Positions 1-9,016 of a DNA stretch of 64,000 nucleotides are shown piece after piece; position 1 is the first letter of the stretch, and each line of letters begins with the position of its first letter. The translations under genes were made by a program, and so were the position numbers. The DNA is from Roseiarcus sp963787135 (GTDB lineage Bacteria; Pseudomonadota; Alphaproteobacteria; Rhizobiales; Beijerinckiaceae): positions 41,508 through 105,507 of the forward strand of contig CAWBBW010000019.1 of NCBI GenBank assembly GCA_963787135.1. The letters are read 5' to 3'. The notes beneath the pieces are model-generated. The model worked only from the letters and a program-made list of their open reading frames with translations, did not search any database and was not told the origin of the DNA.

Positions 1-2
1 TC

Positions 3-254
3 AAAGGCTCGGACATCCTGCTTGCGATCGAAGTCGCGTTGACGAGCCTCGCCTATGATCGCGGCCTCAAGGCGCGGCTCTACGCGCGCCACGGCGTCAA
101 CGAGCTCTGGGTGGTCGACGCGGGACGGCGGTGCACGTTCGTCCACAGCGGACCCGGGCCACAGGGTTGGCGATCGGTGGTCGAGCTCGGTCCAAACGAT
201 GCTCTGGCGTCGACGGCGTTGCCGGGCTTTTCGATGCGGCTGGGGTCGATCTGA
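3..254 (+). CDS. Uma2-family (DUF820) putative endonuclease, C-terminal part
   Basis: Only the C-terminal 83 codons are inside the window; the frame is open to the left edge. The visible part has the Uma2/DUF820 core: an IEVA strand with the acidic residue, then SLAYDRGLKARLYARHGV, then NELWVVD. In this PD-(D/E)XK nuclease-like family the Glu and the Lys after YDRG are the expected active-site residues. Cellular role is unknown for most members; they are abundant, mobile genes in cyanobacteria and some proteobacteria. It lies 84 bp upstream of rbfA, a position that infB often occupies in proteobacteria, so it may be an insertion between infB and rbfA. Family assignment is fairly sure, function is not. 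Confidence 0.75.
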   Translation, partial: KGSDILLAIEVALTSLAYDRGLKARLYARHGVNELWVVDAGRRCTFVHSGPGPQGWRSVVELGPNDALASTALPGFSMRLGSI

Positions 255-338
255 AAGTCGCGCCAGAGAACGGCGCGTATCCCATATTTGAATTTGCCGT
301 AGCAGTCTCTTTCGCGCTTTTGGCGCCAGGTCGATCCG

Positions 339-755
339 ATGCCCCGCACGTCTTCAAAGCTCAGTCCGAGCCACCGCACCGAGCGCGTCGGCGAACTCAT
401 CCGTCAGGCGATCGCGGAAATCCTGACGCGCGGTGACGTCCACGACCCGACGCTCGACCGGCGCCCTGTGACCATTCCAGTGGTCCGGATGTCGCCCGAC
501 CTTAAGCTCGCGACCGTGACCGTGATGCCGCTGGGCGGTCAGAACGGCGATGCGACCGTCGAGGCGTTGAACCGCAACAAGAAGGAGCTGCGGGCCCTGG
601 TCGCGCATCGGATCAATCTCAAATTCGCCCCCGATCTGCGCTTTACCTTCAACTCCTCGTTCGACGCGCAGGCCCGCATCGACGCGCTCCTGAAATCGCC
701 GGAAGTCGCGCGCGATCTCGGCGGTGGCGAAACCGGAAACAAGGACGAGACATGA
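339..755 (+). CDS. rbfA: Ribosome-binding factor A
   Basis: A 138-residue protein with the RbfA fold signature: an N-terminal helix with RTERVGELIRQAIAEIL, a central VRMSPDLKLATVTVMP strand region and a C-terminal ALVAHRINLKFAPDLRF segment. RbfA binds the immature 30S subunit and assists 16S rRNA 5'-end maturation in the cytoplasm. Length is normal for alphaproteobacteria. The stop codon overlaps the truB start by 4 bp (ATGA), so the two are translationally coupled, the usual rbfA-truB arrangement. infB is not seen directly upstream. Confidence 0.95.
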   Translation: MPRTSSKLSPSHRTERVGELIRQAIAEILTRGDVHDPTLDRRPVTIPVVRMSPDLKLATVTVMPLGGQNGDATVEALNRNKKELRALVAHRINLKFAPDLRFTFNSSFDAQARIDALLKSPEVARDLGGGETGNKDET

Positions 756-1723
756 CCGGCGACGCCCCCGACCAGGCGCCGTCAGGCGGCGCAAAGCCTG
801 ATCGCGAGGCGCGCGGCAAGCGCCCGCAGAAGCGCTCCACGCGAGTCGAAGTGAACGGCTGGATCAACCTCGACAAACCGGTCGGCGTCACCTCGACCCA
901 GGCGGTCGGCCGGCTCAAGTTCCTCTTCAACGCCAGGAAGGCAGGACACGCGGGCACCCTCGACCCGCTCGCTTCAGGCGTGCTGCCGGTCGCCTTCGGC
1001 GAGGCGACGAAGACGGTCCCGATCGTGCAGGACGGCGCCAAGGCCTATCGCTTCCGCGTGCGCTGGGGCGAAGAAAGCGCGACCGACGATGCGGAAGGCG
1101 AAATCGTCGCCCGCTCGGAGAAGCGTCCCGCCGCGGCCGAGATCGAGGCCCTGCTTCCCCGCTTCGTCGGCCTGGTGCAGCAGACGCCGCCGACCTTCTC
1201 CGCCATCAAGATCGACGGCGCGCGCGCCTATGATCTCGCCCGCGTCGGCGAAAGCTTCGAAATCGCGTCGCGTCCGATCACTGTCTATCGGCTTGCTCTG
1301 ATGTCCGCCGACGCCAACTCCGCGGTCCTCGAAGCCGAATGCGGCAAAGGCGCTTATGTGCGCGCGATTGCGCGCGACCTCGGCCGCGCGCTCGGCTGCT
1401 ACGGCCACGTGATTGAGCTCAGGCGCACGCGGGTCGGTCCCTTCGACGCCGCATCTGCAATTCCGCTCGACCGCCTGCCGGACGACAACGAACTGATGGC
1501 CCGCGCCCTTTTGCCGCTGCAGGCTGGGCTCGCCGAACTTCCCCTGCTGCCAATCGATCGCAACGGCGCCGCGACGCTGCGACGCGGTCAGTCGCTGTTG
1601 TTGCGCGGCGCCTCTCCCCATCAAGGCCCGGCCTGGGCCGCCTGCTTCGGGACGCCAGTCGCCTTCGGCGCCATTGAGGACGGCTATTTTGTGTCGATGC
1701 GCGTATTCAATACGAAGGAATAG
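752..1723 (+). CDS. truB: tRNA pseudouridine(55) synthase TruB
   Basis: This 323-residue protein makes pseudouridine at position 55 of the T-arm of tRNAs. The catalytic motif GHAGTLDPLASG is at about residues 65-76, with the nucleophilic Asp at about 71. Further conserved parts are NLDKPVGVTS near residue 39, TPPTFSAIKIDG, and KGAYVRAIARDLG. An extra basic, low-complexity N-terminus of about 33 residues precedes the conserved domain. The start overlaps rbfA by 4 bp. rpsO, which commonly follows truB, is absent; a convergent gene ends 4 bp beyond the stop. Confidence 0.95.
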   Translation: MTGDAPDQAPSGGAKPDREARGKRPQKRSTRVEVNGWINLDKPVGVTSTQAVGRLKFLFNARKAGHAGTLDPLASGVLPVAFGEATKTVPIVQDGAKAYRFRVRWGEESATDDAEGEIVARSEKRPAAAEIEALLPRFVGLVQQTPPTFSAIKIDGARAYDLARVGESFEIASRPITVYRLALMSADANSAVLEAECGKGAYVRAIARDLGRALGCYGHVIELRRTRVGPFDAASAIPLDRLPDDNELMARALLPLQAGLAELPLLPIDRNGAATLRRGQSLLLRGASPHQGPAWAACFGTPVAFGAIEDGYFVSMRVFNTKE

Positions 1724-1727
1724 CCCA

Positions 1728-3488
1728 TCACTTCCAGGCGTCGAAGGCCTTCGCCAGCATCGCCTCGCCGTCCGAGGATTTCTGGAACACGAGCTTGGCG
1801 ATCCGATTGTCATTGAGCAGCAGCGGAAAGTCGAACCAGGCCCGGGTCTGCATCAGGTCGAGATTGCGCGCGGTGTCCGGGTCTCCCTTGGCGAGCGCGA
1901 TGAGGAAATAGACGTCGCTGACTTTGACCTTGACGCTCGTCAGGGCCTCGGACGCCGTGGAATCCACCTTGCGCATCTGAGGAGCGCCGACATCCTTGAA
2001 GCCGGCGATCGGCGCGCCGTCAGCGAAGGTGAATTTCAGGTCGATCGTATGGGTCGCCTGCAGGGTCGGATCGGTGTTCTTCCTCAAGGTCATCGTCGCG
2101 TGCATCTTGAGGTCGGGAATGTCGGCGTCGGCCTTCACCGCGACCGTCGCGGGCTGCCCCGGCGCCGGAGGGATGGTCGACCAGACAGCCGATCCGAGGT
2201 TGACCACCGGCTTCTGCGGATTATCGGGGGAAGCGATCAGCATGGCCGCTCTGGCCGCGCTCGGCAACGACGTGTTATCCGCCTCCGCCGCCGGATTGGC
2301 CGGTGCCTGTCCGTTCTGCGGTTGGCCGCCTTGCGGCTCGCTCGCGGCGGGCGCAGCCGAATTGTCCTCGGTCGGCGACGGTTGCGCACGCTGAGCGATT
2401 TTCGACGGCGGCTGGGACTGAGCCTCCTGCTGCGGTTCCGGAGGGGCGATCGCAAGGTCTTGCGGCTTCTGCCGCATCACGATTGCGGCCCCCGCCACCG
2501 AGAGCACGACGCCCAGCACCACCGCCAGCGCAAGCCAAAGCCAGGATCTGCTTCTCTCAACGTCCGCAGTCGGCGCCTGCGGACGTTGTCCTTCCGGGTC
2601 GAGTCGCGGTGCGGTCGATAAACGATCCTCGGCGATCGGCGCGTCGGGAGCGGAGCCTGGCTCCGCCCCGTTCTCGACTCGTGCGACCACTGGGGGAGCG
2701 CTGGATCCGCCGGCAGGGGACTCGGCGGACGGAACAACCTTCGCGAGGTTGGACGATGCAGGGCCCGGGCCTTCGGTTCTCGCGGTGACGAGTGGCGCGG
2801 CGGCGCCGGAGGTCTCTCCAGGCTGCGGCGCCCGGTCTGCCCGCAGAGGCGGCGCTTTTGTCGCAGCGGCGCCCTGAAACGCCCGGCTCTCAGGCAGATT
2901 GACAGCGCCTGATGCGGCAGGCGCCTGAGCCGGTCTGACCGGCGCCACGGGCGCGCCTTGCTGCGCGCCGGCCGGAGCGGGAGCGCGGGCGGGTTCGGGT
3001 CGCGGCGGAGGTTGCGCACCGGCCGGCCGAGGCGGCGACACGGCGGGCGTGGCGGCGCGGGCCGGCGCGGCAGGCGGGACGGGCGTGGCTTGAGCCGGCG
3101 CCGCCGGAGCAGGCCCGGTGGGCGCCGCCTGAGGTTTTGGAGCCGGGGCGGATGCGGAAACGGGCGGTTGGCTTCCCGGCGCGGGCCTGGGCGGCGCGGG
3201 CCGTTCGACGGCCGGTTGTCCTGGCGCGGACGGGGCCGTCTTGGAGGGCGTTGGCTCGGCCTGAGCGGCATCCGTCCCGCCGAACTTGGCCTCGACCTGC
3301 GCAATCGCCTGGTTGAGCGCGTTCTCCTCGCGCGTGATGTCGCTTTCAGGAAGGGGAGGACGCAGCGTCCGGAGCTGCGTCAGCAAGGCTTTGCGTGCGC
3401 GGTCGTAGATCGCCTGACGCGCCGCGGCAGGACTCGAGCTCGGCAAATTCGCCACAGCGCGCGTGAGCAGCGATTGATAATCAGCCAT
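1728..3488 (-). CDS. Pro/Ala-rich single-pass membrane protein of unknown function
   Basis: A 586-residue protein in three parts. Residues 1-70 are a helical cytoplasmic domain (DYQSLLTRAVANLP, AIYDRARKALLTQLR). About 80-310 is low-complexity Pro/Ala sequence. One membrane helix follows at about 313-338 (SWLWLALAVVLGVVLS). A second Pro/Gln-rich linker leads to a globular C-terminal domain at about 420-586, rich in beta strands and predicted periplasmic. This organisation occurs in conserved hypothetical proteins of Rhizobiales; I know no function. It converges on truB and is followed (in its upstream direction) by purA on the same strand, 44 bp away. The long disordered linkers suggest a protein that spans the periplasm or tethers a sensor domain, but that is inference. 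Confidence 0.7.
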   Translation of the reverse strand: MADYQSLLTRAVANLPSSSPAAARQAIYDRARKALLTQLRTLRPPLPESDITREENALNQAIAQVEAKFGGTDAAQAEPTPSKTAPSAPGQPAVERPAPPRPAPGSQPPVSASAPAPKPQAAPTGPAPAAPAQATPVPPAAPARAATPAVSPPRPAGAQPPPRPEPARAPAPAGAQQGAPVAPVRPAQAPAASGAVNLPESRAFQGAAATKAPPLRADRAPQPGETSGAAAPLVTARTEGPGPASSNLAKVVPSAESPAGGSSAPPVVARVENGAEPGSAPDAPIAEDRLSTAPRLDPEGQRPQAPTADVERSRSWLWLALAVVLGVVLSVAGAAIVMRQKPQDLAIAPPEPQQEAQSQPPSKIAQRAQPSPTEDNSAAPAASEPQGGQPQNGQAPANPAAEADNTSLPSAARAAMLIASPDNPQKPVVNLGSAVWSTIPPAPGQPATVAVKADADIPDLKMHATMTLRKNTDPTLQATHTIDLKFTFADGAPIAGFKDVGAPQMRKVDSTASEALTSVKVKVSDVYFLIALAKGDPDTARNLDLMQTRAWFDFPLLLNDNRIAKLVFQKSSDGEAMLAKAFDAWK

Positions 3489-3532
3489 GCACTATTCGCT
3501 CGCTCGCTCTCTCGGAAAGCGCGAAGGGTCAA

Positions 3533-4828
3533 TTAGTCCTGAAACGGATCGTGTACAAGAATCGTGTCGTCGCGCTCCGGACTGGTCGACAGAAGCGCGA
3601 CGGGAGCGCCGACCAGTTCTTCGATTCTTCGCACGTATTTTATCGCCTGCGCGGGGAGGTCGGCCCAGGAACGCGCCTTACTCGTGGCGCCGCTCCATCC
3701 TTCGATCGTTTCATAGATCGGTTCGATCCGGGCCTGCGCGTATTGGGCGCCCGGCAGATAATCGATCTCCCTGCCGTCCAGACGGTAACCGGTTGCGACT
3801 TTGATTTCTTCGAATCCGTCGAGAATGTCAAGTTTCGTAAGGGCAAGTCCATCGATTCCGCAGGTGCGCACGGCCTGGCGCGCAAGCACCGCGTCGAACC
3901 ACCCGCATCGGCGAGGGCGGCCGGTATTGGTGCCGAACTCGTTGCCGCGCTGTCCGATGCGCCGGCCGATGTCGTTGTCGAGCTCGGTCGGGAAGGGACC
4001 GGCGCCGACGCGGGTCACATAGGCCTTGGCGATGCCGAGCACATAGCCGATCGCTTTCGGGCCGAGCCCCGATCCGGTGGCCGCATTGGCCGCGACCGTG
4101 TTGGAGGAGGTGACGAAGGGATAGGTGCCGTGATCGATGTCGAGCATCGCCCCTTGCGCGCCCTCGAACAGAATTCGTTTGCCCGCGCGCCGCTCGCGGT
4201 CGAGCAATTCGAATGTCGGCGCCATGAACGGCAGAACCTTTGGCGCGACCGCGAGGAGCTCCTCCCGCAGGGCCCCTGCGCTCGGCGCGGGCAGGGCCAT
4301 TCCGCGGCAAAGCGGGTCATGGTGAGCGAGAAGCCGCTCGATCTTGTCGTCGAGCGCGTCAGGTTCGGCGAGGTCCATGAGCCTGATCGCGCGCCGCGCC
4401 ACCTTGTCCTCATAAGCCGGGCCGATGCCGCGTTTGGTGGTGCCGATCTTTGTCCCGCGATCGCTGCCCAATTCCCTGTGGGCGTCGAGTTCGCGATGCA
4501 GCGACAGGATCAGGGGAACATTCTCGGCGATCTTGAGATTGGCCGGCGTCACCTCGACGCCCTGGGCGCGGATCTTTTCGATCTCCTCGATCAGGTGGTA
4601 GGGGTCGAGGACGACGCCATTGCCGATGACCGCAAGCTTGCCCGGACGCACGATGCCGGAGGGAAGCAGCGCGAGCTTGAACACCTTTCCGTCGATGACC
4701 AATGTGTGCCCGGCGTTGTGGCCTCCCTGGAAGCGCACGACGATGTCGGCGCCGAGCGAAAGCCAGTCGACGATCTTGCCTTTTCCCTCGTCGCCCCACT
4801 GGGCGCCGACCACGACGACATTGGCCAT
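3533..4828 (-). CDS. purA: Adenylosuccinate synthetase
   Basis: This 431-residue enzyme joins IMP and aspartate using GTP, the first step from IMP to AMP. The N-terminal motif VVGAQWGDEGKGKIVDWL carries the catalytic Asp13, and GGHNAGHT carries His41, both at the same numbers as in E. coli PurA. The start ATG at 4828 is chosen because it precedes this motif and has an AAGGAG site 11 bases upstream; a longer frame extends upstream but has no homology. Later motifs TKIGTTKRGIGPAYEDK and NTGRPRRCGWFD are also present. It stands alone; neighbours are unrelated to purine synthesis. Confidence 0.97.
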   Translation of the reverse strand: MANVVVVGAQWGDEGKGKIVDWLSLGADIVVRFQGGHNAGHTLVIDGKVFKLALLPSGIVRPGKLAVIGNGVVLDPYHLIEEIEKIRAQGVEVTPANLKIAENVPLILSLHRELDAHRELGSDRGTKIGTTKRGIGPAYEDKVARRAIRLMDLAEPDALDDKIERLLAHHDPLCRGMALPAPSAGALREELLAVAPKVLPFMAPTFELLDRERRAGKRILFEGAQGAMLDIDHGTYPFVTSSNTVAANAATGSGLGPKAIGYVLGIAKAYVTRVGAGPFPTELDNDIGRRIGQRGNEFGTNTGRPRRCGWFDAVLARQAVRTCGIDGLALTKLDILDGFEEIKVATGYRLDGREIDYLPGAQYAQARIEPIYETIEGWSGATSKARSWADLPAQAIKYVRRIEELVGAPVALLSTSPERDDTILVHDPFQD

Positions 4829-5055
4829 CCCGGCTTGCTCTCCTTGTCCCTCAAACGTGCAAAACCCCGGCGACAGCGACAGTGAACTGGAGCCGGGGCG
4901 ATTTGCGAAATGGGGGTAAACGATCGACCGGCCGGAGTAAAGCCGCGCCGGCGCCGCGAGGGGGCGCGTGAAAAACGACAAGGAACCGTCTTGGATTGGC
5001 CGCAAGCAATGTCCATATGCTCGGCGCGGCCGGCAAGGCCGCATGGGAGAGCGAC

Positions 5056-5790
5056 ATGACCCCCGAAGAACGCCAGATGCTCGGCGGTCTTTTCGACCGC
5101 ATCAACGCGACCAGTTCCACGCCGCGCGACCCGCAGGCCGAAAGCTTCATCAACGACGCCGTTCGCGCCCTGCCGTTCGCGCCCTATGTTCTCGCCCAGA
5201 CCGTGCTGGTTCAGCAGCACGCTCTGGAAGCGGCCGCGCAGCACATGGCCGAACTCGAGGCGGCCGCGCGCCAGGGCGGGGAGCAGCACCCTGAACAGAC
5301 GAGTTTCCTCGGCAGTCTCGGCCGGTCGATCTTCGGCGGGGGCGCGCCCTCCGCGCCGCCTCGTCCTGGCTACGACCCGTCCGGCGCCCAGCGAGGCCCG
5401 GCGCCGGGGCCAGGCTATGGACCGCCCCCGGCCCAACCACAGGCCTATCCGGCTCCTCAGCCGGGCCCGTGGGGAGCGCCGCCCGCACAAAGTGGTGGTG
5501 GTGGCTTCCTGCAGAACGCGGCGTCGACTGCGACCGGCGTCGCCGGCGGCGTGGTGCTTGGCAACCTGCTTGGCGGCCTGTTCGGCGGCCGATCCGGCGG
5601 CGGCGGCATGTTCGGCAGTGGATTCGGCGGAGCGGGCCTTCCGGGCGGAGGGACCGAAACGATCAACAACTTCTATGAAACCGCACCCGGCGATCCCGGC
5701 CAGATGGAACCAAGCGCCCCCGACGACGCGGGCTATATCGACAATTCGTCCTTCGACAATTCGTCCGGCGGCGGCTTCGACGACGTTTGA
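5056..5790 (+). CDS. DUF2076 domain-containing protein
   Basis: A 244-residue protein that begins MTPEERQMLGGLFDRI, the hallmark of the DUF2076 family. Residues 1-75 are helical and contain PFAPYVLAQTVLVQQHAL. The middle is Pro/Gly-rich. A Gly-rich segment at about 155-205 (ATGVAGGVVLGNLLGGLFGGR) resembles a glycine-zipper membrane segment, and the acidic C-terminus ends SSGGGFDDV. The ATG at 5056 follows a GGAGAG site; the frame is open further upstream but lacks family similarity. Function is unknown; family members are annotated as periplasmic ligand-binding sensor-like proteins without experimental proof that I know of. Confidence 0.8.
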   Translation: MTPEERQMLGGLFDRINATSSTPRDPQAESFINDAVRALPFAPYVLAQTVLVQQHALEAAAQHMAELEAAARQGGEQHPEQTSFLGSLGRSIFGGGAPSAPPRPGYDPSGAQRGPAPGPGYGPPPAQPQAYPAPQPGPWGAPPAQSGGGGFLQNAASTATGVAGGVVLGNLLGGLFGGRSGGGGMFGSGFGGAGLPGGGTETINNFYETAPGDPGQMEPSAPDDAGYIDNSSFDNSSGGGFDDV

Positions 5791-5906
5791 GCCTTTCGTC
5801 GTAAGGTCGCCAGTTTGGGCCATGGCTCGGCCAATGAGGGCGATGCCAATGCAAGGCTATTGCTTGCGAAAAACAGAAATTACTGCTATCTTTCAGTGAG
5901 GAGCCT

Positions 5907-5960
5907 TGTAGGGCGTGGTCGATGACCGCGCCGCGGCCGGGTCACCGACCCGGCCCTACA
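5907..5960. repeat. Nested inverted repeat after the DUF2076 gene
   Basis: An outer pair TGTAGGGC (5907-5914) and GCCCTACA (5953-5960) encloses a strong inner hairpin with 9-bp arms (GGCCGGGTC and GACCCGGCC) around a 3-base loop. There is no T-run directly after it, but a T7 tract follows at about 5992. It could end transcription of the upstream gene or be a repeated palindrome. Confidence 0.5.
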
Positions 5961-6038
5961 GGCCCCGCGGCGTCGTGCCGGTCGGGAGAAATTTTTTTCG
6001 CGCTGAAGCGGCTTAATCCATTGATAAGTCACAATTCA

Positions 6039-6116
6039 GAAAAGCAAATGCAAATTCGCGAAAGCAAATGAAAGCTCCCGAAAGCAAAAATGAAAGCTCC
6101 TGAAAGCGAGCGCAGC
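6039..6116. repeat. Purine-rich tandem array, about 21-bp unit
   Basis: Three imperfect units of 21, 20 and 22 bp begin GAAA(A)GC and carry an AAATG(A/C)AA core; a fourth partial unit follows. The best-matching pair reads GAAAGCAAATGAAAGCTCCC and the same with AA inserted. It lies between the DUF2076 gene and the 3' end of prpE in a 415-bp region without a gene. A second array with a related AAATGAAA core is at 47930-48032. Confidence 0.65.
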
Positions 6117-6205
6117 TTCATAAAAACTATCAATATTTGTAATACTGGCGAGGCGCGAAGACCCGCTGCCCATGGGCGGCCCGCGCGTCCTGGCCTGCGC
6201 CTCGA

Positions 6206-8101
6206 CTAGGCCCGCGCCTCCAGCGCCTCCCTGATCTCCTCGAGCACCTTGGGATCCTCAATCGTGGCCGGCGTCGCCCAAGGGTCGTGATCGGCGATCT
6301 TCTTCATCGTTCCCCGCAAAATCTTGCCCGAGCGGGTCTTGGGCAGGCGGGCGACGACCAGCGCCATCTTGAACGCCGCGACCGGGCCGATCTTGTCGCG
6401 CACCAGCTTTACCACCTCCTTCTCGATCTCCTCGGGCGGCCGGTTGACGCCTGCCTTCAGCACCAGGAATCCGCAGGGCTGCTCGCCCTTGATCGCGTCC
6501 TTGACGCCGAGCACCGCGCATTCGGCGACGTCCGGATGCGAGGCGATCACCTCCTCCATCCCGCCGGTCGAGAGCCGGTGTCCGGCGACATTGATGATGT
6601 CGTCGGTGCGCCCGAGAATGGTGAGATAGCCGTCGGCGTCGACGAAGCCTGCGTCGGCCGTCTTGTAGTAGCCGGGGAACTCTTTGAGATAGCTGTCGTG
6701 CATCCGCTCGTCCTGCCGGTAGAGCGTCGGCAGGCATCCCGGCGGCAGCGGCAGCCTAATGACGATCGAGCCCATCTCGCCCGTCGGCATCGGATGGCAT
6801 GCTTCGTCCACGACATCGACGACATAGCCTGGCATTGGCACCGCCGGCGAGCCGAGCTTGATCGGCAGAATCCCCAAGCCCACCGGATTGGCGGCGATCG
6901 CCCAGCCGGTCTCGGTCTGCCACCAGTGATCGACGACGGGCACGCCAAGCACCTTCTCCGCCCACGCGACCGTGTCGGGGTCGGCGCGCTCGCCCGCAAG
7001 GAAGAGCGTGTGCATCGAGGAGATGTCGTAGGCCTTGAGAAGCTTCGCCTCGGGGTCTTCCTTGCGCACCGCGCGCAGCGCCGTCGGCGCGGTGAAGAAG
7101 GCCGCGACCTGATAGTCCTGGATCACCCTCCAGAACGCGCCTGCGTCTGGCGTCCCGATGGGCTTGCCCTCATAGAGGACGCTCGCGCAACCGTGCAGCA
7201 GCGGCCCATAGACGATGTAGGAATGGCCGACCACCCAGCCGATGTCGGAGGCCGCCCAATATGTATCGCCGGGTCTGACGTCGTAGATCGCCGACATCGA
7301 CCATTTGAGCGCGACGATATAGCCGCCGATGTCGCGCACCACGCCCTTGGGGATCCCGGTCGTGCCGGAAGTGTAGAGGATGTACAGCGGATCGGTGGCG
7401 GCGAGATCGGCGCAGGGCGCCCGCTTGCCCTGAGCCTTCGCTGCATCGACGAGCGACTTCCAGTCGTGATCGCGCCCGTCGTTCATATTCGCTTCGATCT
7501 GTGGGCGCTGGAAGACGATGCTGGAGCCTGGCTTATGCTTTGAAAGGCCGATCGCGAGGTCGAGCAGCGGCTTATACTCCACGATGCGGCCGGGCTCGAT
7601 CCCGCAGCTCGCGGCGAGGATCAGTTTCGGCTCGGCGTCGTCGATGCGGGTGGCGAGCTCCTTTGCGGCGAAGCCGCCGAACACGACGGAATGGACCGCC
7701 CCGATGCGGGCGCAGGCCAGCATCGCGACGATCGCCTCCGGAATCATCGGCATATAAATCAGCACCCGGTCGCCGGCGGCGACCCCAAAATCGGCGAGCA
7801 CGGCGCCGAGCGTCGCTGTCTCGTCCGTGAGCTCGCCGTACGTGATCGTCCGCTTCGTCCCGGTCGCGGGGCTGTCGTAGAAGAGCGCCGGCTGATCGCC
7901 GCGGCCGGCTTCGACGTGACGGTCGAGCGCGTTGTAGCAGGCGTTGCAGCGCGCATCAGGGAACCAGCGGCCATAGACGCCGGCGTGCGGATCGAACATG
8001 TTCTCGGGCGGACGCGTCCAGGAAATCTCGCGTGCGGCCTCGGCCCAAAAGGCTTGCGGATCGGCGCGCCACTGGTCATAGGTCTGCCTGTAGAGGCTCA
8101 T
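6206..8101 (-). CDS. prpE: Propionate--CoA ligase (propionyl-CoA synthetase)
   Basis: This 631-residue AMP-forming acyl-CoA synthetase activates propionate with ATP and CoA. Visible motifs are the phosphate-binding YTSGTTGIPKGVVRD, DIGWVVGHSYIVYGPLL (typical of PrpE rather than acetyl-CoA synthetase), WWQTETGW, and the C-terminal KTRSGKILRG with the catalytic, acetylatable Lys. The ATG at 8101 fits the family N-terminus (YRQTYDQWRADP); the frame continues upstream without similarity. It is divergent from a TauE/SafE gene across 153 bp. No methylcitrate genes are nearby. Acetyl-CoA synthetase is the main alternative but less likely. Confidence 0.88.
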   Translation of the reverse strand: MSLYRQTYDQWRADPQAFWAEAAREISWTRPPENMFDPHAGVYGRWFPDARCNACYNALDRHVEAGRGDQPALFYDSPATGTKRTITYGELTDETATLGAVLADFGVAAGDRVLIYMPMIPEAIVAMLACARIGAVHSVVFGGFAAKELATRIDDAEPKLILAASCGIEPGRIVEYKPLLDLAIGLSKHKPGSSIVFQRPQIEANMNDGRDHDWKSLVDAAKAQGKRAPCADLAATDPLYILYTSGTTGIPKGVVRDIGGYIVALKWSMSAIYDVRPGDTYWAASDIGWVVGHSYIVYGPLLHGCASVLYEGKPIGTPDAGAFWRVIQDYQVAAFFTAPTALRAVRKEDPEAKLLKAYDISSMHTLFLAGERADPDTVAWAEKVLGVPVVDHWWQTETGWAIAANPVGLGILPIKLGSPAVPMPGYVVDVVDEACHPMPTGEMGSIVIRLPLPPGCLPTLYRQDERMHDSYLKEFPGYYKTADAGFVDADGYLTILGRTDDIINVAGHRLSTGGMEEVIASHPDVAECAVLGVKDAIKGEQPCGFLVLKAGVNRPPEEIEKEVVKLVRDKIGPVAAFKMALVVARLPKTRSGKILRGTMKKIADHDPWATPATIEDPKVLEEIREALEARA

Positions 8102-8254
8102 CCGTTTCGCTCCCTGCGCCGTTCGCTGATCGACCGCAACTGTTGCGCTGCGGAGCCCCGAACGCAATGGCGGGGCGTTAAACTATCGGCCAATGGCCTC
8201 TTTCTGATGGCGACCATCGGCGTCTTGCGCCGCAACCGGAAAGCTTGCAGCTGA

Positions 8255-9010
8255 ATGTCGGGCGAACTGCAATTCTATCTGGTCGCGGTGCCCGCGGTGA
8301 TCGTTCTCGGCCTCTCGAAAGGCGGATTCACGGGGCTGAGCTCGCTTGCCATGCCGATGATGTCGCTCGTCATCTCGCCGGTTCGGGCGGCAGCGATCGT
8401 GCTCCCGGTCCTCATCGTGCAGGACTGGGTCAGCGTCTGGGCGTTCAGGCGCGACTTTTCGCCGCGGAACCTCGTGATCCTCATCCCCGCCTCGATGATC
8501 GGCGTTGCCGCCGGCTGGCTCCTGGCTGCGCATGTGAGCGAAGACGTCGTTCGCATGGCGGTTGGCGTGATCTCGATCGCCTTCGTCGCCTACATGCTGA
8601 TCCGCGACCGCCTCGGCCTCGCGCCTGTCGCGACGCCGGGTGTCCCAACCGGCTTGCTGTGGGGATCGCTGGCCGGCTTCACCAGTTTCATCAGCCATGC
8701 CGGCGCGCCGCCGTTCCAGGTCTATGTGATGCCGCAGAATCTGAAGCCGCGCGTGTTCGCCGGCACGGCGACCATGTTCTTCGCCGCGGTCAACCTGATC
8801 AAGCTCCCGCCCTATCTCATGCTCGGCCAGTTCAGCCGCGAGAACCTGACCCTTTCGGCCCTCCTCATTCCGGTTGCGGTCCTCTCGACCTTCGCCGGGG
8901 TGTGGCTGGTGCGCCGGGTTTCTGCCGACCGTTTCTACGCGATCATTCTCGTGATCACCTTTCTCATCGGCGCGAAGCTGATCTACGACGCCGTTCCGGC
9001 GCTCGTTTAG
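8255..9010 (+). CDS. TauE/SafE family anion exporter
   Basis: A 251-residue membrane protein with about eight hydrophobic helices. The family's N-terminal repeat LSKGGFTGLSSLAMPMM and the second-half repeat AGFTSFISHAGAPPFQVYVMP are both present. Members export sulfite, sulfoacetate or other organic sulfonates, or act as unspecified anion permeases in the inner membrane; substrate cannot be told here. It is followed after 6 bp by a GtrA-type gene, so the two are probably co-transcribed. Confidence 0.88.
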   Translation: MSGELQFYLVAVPAVIVLGLSKGGFTGLSSLAMPMMSLVISPVRAAAIVLPVLIVQDWVSVWAFRRDFSPRNLVILIPASMIGVAAGWLLAAHVSEDVVRMAVGVISIAFVAYMLIRDRLGLAPVATPGVPTGLLWGSLAGFTSFISHAGAPPFQVYVMPQNLKPRVFAGTATMFFAAVNLIKLPPYLMLGQFSRENLTLSALLIPVAVLSTFAGVWLVRRVSADRFYAIILVITFLIGAKLIYDAVPALV

Positions 9011-9016
9011 GCCCCC

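Noticed and set aside
6039..6116. Possible CRISPR array
   Set aside because: The units are contiguous and imperfect, with no spacers of constant length and no cas genes anywhere in the window.
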